Below, in pieces: positions 59,486-64,000 of a stretch of DNA of 64,000 nt. The position numbers and the translations under genes were made by a program. Source of the stretch: Lentzea albidocapillata subsp. violacea (GTDB taxonomy: Bacteria; Actinomycetota; Actinomycetes; Mycobacteriales; Pseudonocardiaceae); the NCBI RefSeq assembly GCF_900100275.1, contig NZ_FNET01000004.1, positions 124,001 to 188,000 of the forward strand. Reading direction: 5' to 3'. The notes beneath the pieces are model-generated. The model ran no database searches. It was not told the origin of the DNA and was given only the letters and a program-made list of their open reading frames with translations. Position 1 is the first letter of the stretch; each line of letters opens with the position of its first letter.

Positions 59486-61287
59486 CCAGACCCGACCTGC
59501 TGGCACTGACCCCGGACGCGCTCGCGGCGCTGGCCAACCGCGGTCTGGTGAAACGTGCCGTCAAGGAACTCGACGCGGGCGTCGTCCCGGCCCTCGACAC
59601 CGATCCCGCCGGTGCCGTCCAGGGCAAGTTCCCGGACGGCACCACGACCACCCTGCCGCCGGGCATCGCGCTCGACGCGGCTCACTGCAGCTGCGGAGCC
59701 ACGGGCGTCTGCCGGCACCGCATCGCCGTCGTCCTCGCCTACCAACGCACTCAGGAGGCGAGCGCACCCGCCGAGCTGTGGTCGCCGGGCGCGGTGACGG
59801 ACGCCGATCTGCTGGCGTTGATGGGCGAACGCACACTGCGCCGCGCCCGCAGGGCACACCAGGCCGGCTACCGCGCGAAACTCCGCCGCCCGAGCTCGCA
59901 GGACCAGACGGCGCAAGCGGAACTCCCCACCTGCACGGTCACGTTCCTCGTACCCGGAGACCTGTCCTACGTCCACACGGACGCAGTCAACAAGGACGAG
60001 GCGACGGCACTAGCGGTATGGGCGTTCCGCGAGGCGGACGAGCAGGGCACCGACACGGTCGACGTGGGCGGATCTCCCACCACGGCAACGGACCTGACCG
60101 CCGTCACCGACCTGCTAGACCAGTTGCTGCTAGACGGCGCCACGAATGCGAGCGAGGTGCTCGACGTAGCGTGGCAGCGCCTGCACCGCGACCTGACAAC
60201 GCAACGCCTGCACTGGCCCGCCGCCGTGATCACCGACCTGCTAGCACAACTGGCCGCCTACCGCGCCCGCAGCGCCGACTACGAGGCAGAGCGGTTCGCC
60301 GCCCTGCTGACCGAACTACACGCCCGCACAACCGCCACCGGCCCACGCGCCGAAATCCTCGGCCCGGACGAGCCAGCGGAGACCCCGCTCAAGCGCGTCC
60401 GGCTGACCGCGCTAGGTGCCCGCCTCCGAGCGGAGAACACGGTAGACGTCTACTTCGCGTCGGGCGACGTAGTGCTGGTGCAACGCGACACCGCTCTGCG
60501 CACCGGCCAGCGCCTGGCAACGTCAAACGTCGTGTCCGAGTCGGCAACCCGCAACGCAAGCCGCGCAGTAACGCTCAAAACCAGCCGAGTAGCCAAAACC
60601 TCACTGACACCGGTCGGCACCGCCTGGAACCACCTCCCGCAGGCCCTAGTGATCGACGACTACCACACAGCCGCCACACACCTAGCCGCGCTACCACCCC
60701 GCCAGGTCCGCGCAAGGGTAGAGGCAGAACTGGTCCGCGCGATCCGGGTGGCCAAGGTGACCGACCTCGCCTACGACCCAGCCGCACAACGCCTGACCGC
60801 AACCCTCCACAGCCCCACAGGAGCAACGTGCATGCTGGAGGCGACCCACCGAGCCGTCGCACCGCAAGCACTGGACGCACTGACCACGGCGTTGCGCACA
60901 AACCCGACGACGATCACAGGCACAGTCCGCAGGCACCGCGGCACGCTCGTAGTAGACCCACTGGCCGTCCTCACCCCCACGGGCGTGACCGTCCCCGACC
61001 TGGCGACGGACACGACACCACAACCCCTGTCACCAGGCGCCACGGCCTCCGACCCACTGAGCGCGACGGTAGACAGCGCCCTGACGGTGCTGGCCGAGGC
61101 CGCCCACCGAGGCCTGGACCACCTGACGGACAGCCTGCTGGCCCGCGTGCGCGAGGTAGCCGCGCACCTGCACAACGCAGGCCTGCGCACGGCCGCAGCC
61201 CAAGTCACGACCTTCGCCGACACACCGACCGCAGCCACCTGGCTCGCGGCACACCTGCGATTACTGGTGACGGCCGACGCCCGCTGA
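59482..61287 (+). CDS. SWIM zinc-finger protein (YehQ-like)
   Basis: 601 residues from a GTG overlapping the VWA stop (GTGA). The SWIM finger is CSCGATGVCRHR: Cys69, Cys71, Cys77, His79 (CxC-x5-CxH). SWIM fingers bind DNA or protein and occur in YehQ and SWI2/SNF2 relatives. The rest (about 110-601) is helical/beta with no known catalytic motif. From about 60000 to the stop, codon choice changes to many A-ending codons (CTA, GTA, ACA, GCA) unlike the upstream operon genes. It is the last gene of the cassette. Confidence 0.88.
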   Translation: MTRPDLLALTPDALAALANRGLVKRAVKELDAGVVPALDTDPAGAVQGKFPDGTTTTLPPGIALDAAHCSCGATGVCRHRIAVVLAYQRTQEASAPAELWSPGAVTDADLLALMGERTLRRARRAHQAGYRAKLRRPSSQDQTAQAELPTCTVTFLVPGDLSYVHTDAVNKDEATALAVWAFREADEQGTDTVDVGGSPTTATDLTAVTDLLDQLLLDGATNASEVLDVAWQRLHRDLTTQRLHWPAAVITDLLAQLAAYRARSADYEAERFAALLTELHARTTATGPRAEILGPDEPAETPLKRVRLTALGARLRAENTVDVYFASGDVVLVQRDTALRTGQRLATSNVVSESATRNASRAVTLKTSRVAKTSLTPVGTAWNHLPQALVIDDYHTAATHLAALPPRQVRARVEAELVRAIRVAKVTDLAYDPAAQRLTATLHSPTGATCMLEATHRAVAPQALDALTTALRTNPTTITGTVRRHRGTLVVDPLAVLTPTGVTVPDLATDTTPQPLSPGATASDPLSATVDSALTVLAEAAHRGLDHLTDSLLARVREVAAHLHNAGLRTAAAQVTTFADTPTAATWLAAHLRLLVTADAR

Positions 61288-61329
61288 CACACGAGTCACG
61301 GGCGGCCGCCGAACCTCTCGCCGACGAGG

Positions 61330-61645
61330 AGCCTGTGGACAAAGGACGAGCCTGTGGATAGAGCGGGAACCAAATCCGGGGTTCGCGCGTTGCGTCAGGA
61401 GGAATCGCGCGGAGGAGCGGTGGGCATCGCGTCAGCCCACTGTGTAGTCAGCCCGCAGCGCAGCACTCAGCCCACTATGTAGTCAGCTCACGGCGCAGCA
61501 CTCAGCCCGCTGTGTAACCAGCCCACGGCCCGCTGTGTAACCAGCCCACCGCGCAGCAGCCAGCTCACCGTGTAACCAGCCCACCGCGCAGCACTCAGCT
61601 CACGGCGTAGCACTCAGCCCACCTCGCAGTAGCCCGGCGCAGCAC
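61330..61645. repeat. degenerate 35-bp tandem repeats in a gene-free stretch
   Basis: The 358-bp gap after the SWIM gene has no credible gene. It begins with two copies of GAGCCTGTGGA (61330 and 61348). From about 61433 it holds six to seven degenerate units of about 35 bp with the pattern CAGCCCACNGTGTAACCAG followed by CCCACNGCGCAGCACT. The last unit merges with the stop codon of the convergent TPR gene. Confidence 0.75.
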
Positions 61646-63031
61646 TCAGCCCGCGGCGTATGTGGCGCCAGGCAAGGCCCGCTCGACCTGCCCCGCCGCC
61701 ACCGACGAGGTCGGATCGATCCGCTGCGACAGCACGTAGTCCTCAGCCGCCTCAGCTACCCGCCCAAGCCGTTCCAGCACGAAGGCCCGAAGGTAGGCGG
61801 CACGCGCCGCACCCCAGCCACCGAGCGCGACGCCCCGGCCGTAGGCGTCGAGGGCAGCTTCCAGCTGACCACACGCGGCCAGCGCGTCGCCCTGCAATGC
61901 CCACGTCCTGTCGTCGCCCGGGCTGAGCTCGGCCAGTTCGGCGGCGTAGCCGGCGGCGCGCTGGCCGAGGCCGACGGTGAGGTGGGTCCGCACGAGAAAC
62001 GCGTACAGGGCGTAGGCCTCGTCCGCCCACGCCAGCCGGTCCATCTCGGTGGCCGGGGTGATCGAGGTCAGCGATTCCAGTGCCCGGCCCAGGAGCCGGT
62101 GGGTCTCGGCGATGTCGCGGCGCACGAACGGGACCGCGGCGAGCGCGCGGTGCAGGCGTGCCCGGTTCACCAAGCCGGTGAAGCCGTTCTGCGGCAGCTC
62201 GGACGAGGCTTTGGTCGCCAGCGCGGCGGCGGCCCGGATCGAGGTGGAGTCGGCGCCGCGGGCCGCGTTGCGGAACACCACGAACAACGCCAGGTCGCGC
62301 CGCGTCTCGGGCGGAAGCCCGGATCTGGCGCCTCGCAACGCCATCGCCTCCACGGCGGAGGACGGGAGGTGGCAGCGCAGGACGGCGAGTTGTTCGAGGG
62401 CCAGGTCGGGCGAGAGCACGTGCTTGCGCGGGTCGATCACGCTCAGGCCGATCACCTCGGCCGCGCGGTGCGAGTATCCCAGGCGCAGCAACAGATCGCA
62501 GGCCAGACGGCGATCAGATGTGCGCGACGAGCCGAACGCACGATCAGCCGCACGCGACGAACCAAGCCCGCGATCAGGCGTGCCCGACGAACCAGGCGCG
62601 CGATCGGGCGTGCGTGATGAGCCGAACGCGCGGTCAGGCAAGCGTGACGCGCCAAGCGCGCGGTCGGGCAAGCGCGACGAGCCGAGCACCCGTTCATGCA
62701 CGCGCCACCACAGTTCGGAGGCCAGGTCGACCGGGAACGTAGTCATGTCCGGGCCCGCGCCGTCGAGGCGGTCCCAGCTCGCGGCGGTCAGCAGGCGCAG
62801 CTGGGCGGAAGGGGGCGGTTCGAAGCGCGGCACGTCGGCCGATGTGCCTGCCACGAACGCGCGGGCCATGGCGTGGGTGATGCGCGCGTGGAGGGCGGAC
62901 GTCGGCACCGGAGCGGAAAGTCCGGCGTAGACGCCGCAGGCCACGGGCACGCGGGCGGTGCACAGGGCGCGCAGGCGGGTTGCCAGCGCGCGAGGACTCT
63001 GGTCGGTGCGGTACCGCGGCATCGCGGTCAT
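61646..63031 (-). CDS. TPR-like protein with internal decapeptide repeats
   Basis: 461 residues. The N-terminal 110 residues are helical (ALATRLRALCTARVPVACGV). Residues 116-175 are six tandem copies of a 10-residue unit like LGSSRLPDRA. The C-terminal half is TPR-like (ETHRLLGRALESL, EAALDAYGRGVALGGWGAAR, RVAEAAEDYVLSQRIDP). The gene starts 16 bp after the ArsR-type gene, and the pair is probably an operon. I do not recognise a specific function. Confidence 0.75.
   Translation of the reverse strand: MTAMPRYRTDQSPRALATRLRALCTARVPVACGVYAGLSAPVPTSALHARITHAMARAFVAGTSADVPRFEPPPSAQLRLLTAASWDRLDGAGPDMTTFPVDLASELWWRVHERVLGSSRLPDRALGASRLPDRAFGSSRTPDRAPGSSGTPDRGLGSSRAADRAFGSSRTSDRRLACDLLLRLGYSHRAAEVIGLSVIDPRKHVLSPDLALEQLAVLRCHLPSSAVEAMALRGARSGLPPETRRDLALFVVFRNAARGADSTSIRAAAALATKASSELPQNGFTGLVNRARLHRALAAVPFVRRDIAETHRLLGRALESLTSITPATEMDRLAWADEAYALYAFLVRTHLTVGLGQRAAGYAAELAELSPGDDRTWALQGDALAACGQLEAALDAYGRGVALGGWGAARAAYLRAFVLERLGRVAEAAEDYVLSQRIDPTSSVAAGQVERALPGATYAAG
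62507..62686 (-). repeat. six 30-bp in-frame tandem repeats within the TPR-like gene
   Basis: The decapeptide units LGSSRLPDRA, LGASRLPDRA, FGSSRTPDRA, PGSSGTPDRG, LGSSRAADRA and FGSSRTSDRR are encoded by consecutive 30-bp repeats. The tract is Arg/Ser/Pro-rich and probably disordered. Its copy number is likely to vary between strains. Confidence 0.85.
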
Positions 63032-63047
63032 GCCGGCCTCCCTGGTG

Positions 63048-63968
63048 TCAGTTCAGCAGTTCCCAGCCGCGCCTGGTCAGGCGGTGGCGGACCGACCGGC
63101 CGTTGCGGTGGGTGGACACGAATCCCGCGGTGCGCAGGGCCGTCGCGTGCTGCGACGCCGTGGGCAGGCTGATGCCCACGTGCTTGGCGAGTTCGGTGGT
63201 GGTGCGTTCGGAGGTGAGGGCGCGCAGCACGAGGGTGCGGGTGCGTCCGAGTGCCAGTTCCAGGCTGGCGCCGCTCGGCTGGGGTGCGGTGACCGGGTAG
63301 AAGAGCAGCGGTTGCGGTTCGGCGAACATCGCGACGGCCGGGCGGGTCAGGCCGTTGAGCACCGGCACGATCAGCATCCCCGTGCCGCGCAACGAGATCT
63401 CGGTGTCCCAGCCCAGTTCGACGTGCAGGGCCGGTGAGGTCCACGAGATCGACGGGTGCAGGTGGCCGAGCAGGTCCCCCAGCCCGCGCGTCACCGCCTG
63501 TGACGACCGCAGCCGTACCTCGGCGTCGAACGCCTGGCGTGTCTGCGACCAGTTGGGTCCGAGCAGGTCGCGGAAGCCGGACCGGAACGCCGATCGCAGG
63601 TCCTGGCGCGAGGTCGGGGTGCCGGCCGCGAACGACCGTAGCCACGGCGAGGTGGTGCCCAGCATGCTCGCGATCTGGTCGCGCACCCGGGTGGAGGACA
63701 CCTCGAGGACCTGGTGCACGGCCTCGTCGAAGTCGGGCCGCGCCGAGTTGAAGAAGTCCGGGATGAACCGGCCGGGCCTGATCAGTTCGGCGAGCGGACG
63801 GAGCTGCGGCAGCAGCAGGCGGTCCCAGTTGCCGCTGTGCATCGTGAACACCAGCTCGTACATCGGCAGCGGAGCCGTGGCGAACCGCGTCCGCGCCAAA
63901 TCTTCCAACTCGAAGAGAATGGTCAGTCCGCGCCCCTTGGGCACGGGTTCGGACATGACGATCGGCAT
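63048..63968 (-). CDS. ArsR-family transcriptional regulator (long form)
   Basis: 306 residues from the ATG at 63966-63968 (MPIVMSEPVPKGRG), with GGGGGAAG about 6 nt upstream. The N-terminal 200 residues are a helical sensor-like domain (LPMYELVFTMHSGNWDRLLL, RPDFDEAVHQVLEVSSTRVR). The C-terminal ArsR winged helix is at about 225-300 (TTTELAKHVGISLPTASQHA, VSTHRNGRSVRHRL). No metal-binding Cys pair is present, so it is not a classic metal sensor. The remnant at 45210-45517 belongs to the same family. Confidence 0.85.
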   Translation of the reverse strand: MPIVMSEPVPKGRGLTILFELEDLARTRFATAPLPMYELVFTMHSGNWDRLLLPQLRPLAELIRPGRFIPDFFNSARPDFDEAVHQVLEVSSTRVRDQIASMLGTTSPWLRSFAAGTPTSRQDLRSAFRSGFRDLLGPNWSQTRQAFDAEVRLRSSQAVTRGLGDLLGHLHPSISWTSPALHVELGWDTEISLRGTGMLIVPVLNGLTRPAVAMFAEPQPLLFYPVTAPQPSGASLELALGRTRTLVLRALTSERTTTELAKHVGISLPTASQHATALRTAGFVSTHRNGRSVRHRLTRRGWELLN

Positions 63969-64000
63969 TTGCTTCCCCCCGGAGTGCAACCACTTCCGAA

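Noticed and set aside
61433..61645. Possible CRISPR array in the 35-bp repeats
   Set aside because: Units are contiguous, poorly conserved and without unique spacers, and no cas gene is in the window.
1..64000. Insertion sequences, transposases, integrases or prophage genes
   Set aside because: No protein with a transposase, integrase or phage structural signature was found on either strand. Mobility is suggested only indirectly at the tRNA scar.

Overview
ORGANISM. The window is uniformly very GC-rich, with GTG and TTG starts, many ATGA or GTGA stop/start overlaps, and actinobacterial families throughout (SARP and XRE-NB-ARC-TPR regulators, COG0523/MRF, excalibur, DUF1996/DUF305, a Zur-type palindrome). 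It is chromosomal sequence from a filamentous actinomycete. A Pseudonocardiales genus such as Lentzea, Saccharothrix or Actinosynnema fits best, but that genus-level guess is inference. LAYOUT. 1-7.5 kb is a galactosamine-type sugar locus. A tight minus-strand operon (lipoprotein, two permeases, SIS isomerase, PfkB kinase, class II aldolase, GH4 glycosidase running off the left edge) diverges from a secreted GH114 polygalactosaminidase-like lipoprotein. 7.5-20.3 kb is mixed: PHB-depolymerase-like esterase, PhzF, MHYT protein, MFS exporter with a divergent XRE regulator, STAS and DsbA proteins, a COG0523/MRF-like protein behind a Zur-like box, a GT87 mannosyltransferase, an XRE-NB-ARC-TPR regulator, and a DUF1996/DUF305 pair. 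20.4-34 kb is a double sugar-uptake region. One operon holds GH13, lipoprotein, two permeases and a secreted multi-CBM GH87-like glucanase, with a divergent LacI regulator. A second holds an MsmK/UgpC-type ATPase, lipoprotein and two permeases, one carrying an inserted Cna-B-like domain. 34-45 kb carries a two-component system, a YiaA/B protein, a frameshifted GH15 gene, an ECF sigma/anti-sigma fusion, a large SARP regulator, another LacI and a HIRAN-like/excalibur protein. 45.2-46.2 kb is a rearrangement scar: ArsR and HisN-like remnants, a spacer-less array of three tRNA(-like) genes, a terminator and a 14-codon leader ORF. A second GH13 gene follows. MAIN SYSTEM. 47.7-61.3 kb is a single-direction cassette: two tandem WGR-DUF4132 giants, a MoxR-type AAA+ ATPase, a DUF5682 protein, a VWA/MIDAS protein and a SWIM zinc-finger protein. 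From the second WGR gene onward every junction is a stop/start overlap. It has the same components as the uncharacterised E. coli yehI-yehL-yehM-yehP-yehQ cluster. Both WGR genes have the same upstream element, TGTCAG(AC)-N8-TAnnnT, which resembles the PafBC/RecA-independent DNA-damage promoter of actinobacteria, and each element is paired with an inverted repeat. I infer a damage-inducible ATPase-VWA assembly built around WGR sensor or effector proteins. 61.3-64 kb holds 35-bp degenerate repeats, a TPR protein with a 10-residue repeat tract, and an ArsR-type regulator. HOW IT FITS. Three carbohydrate importers appear but only one import ATPase, so that subunit probably serves all three. The GH13, GH87 and GH15 enzymes with LacI regulators point to alpha-glucan scavenging. 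The GH114/SIS/PfkB/aldolase set points to galactosamine-polymer use.
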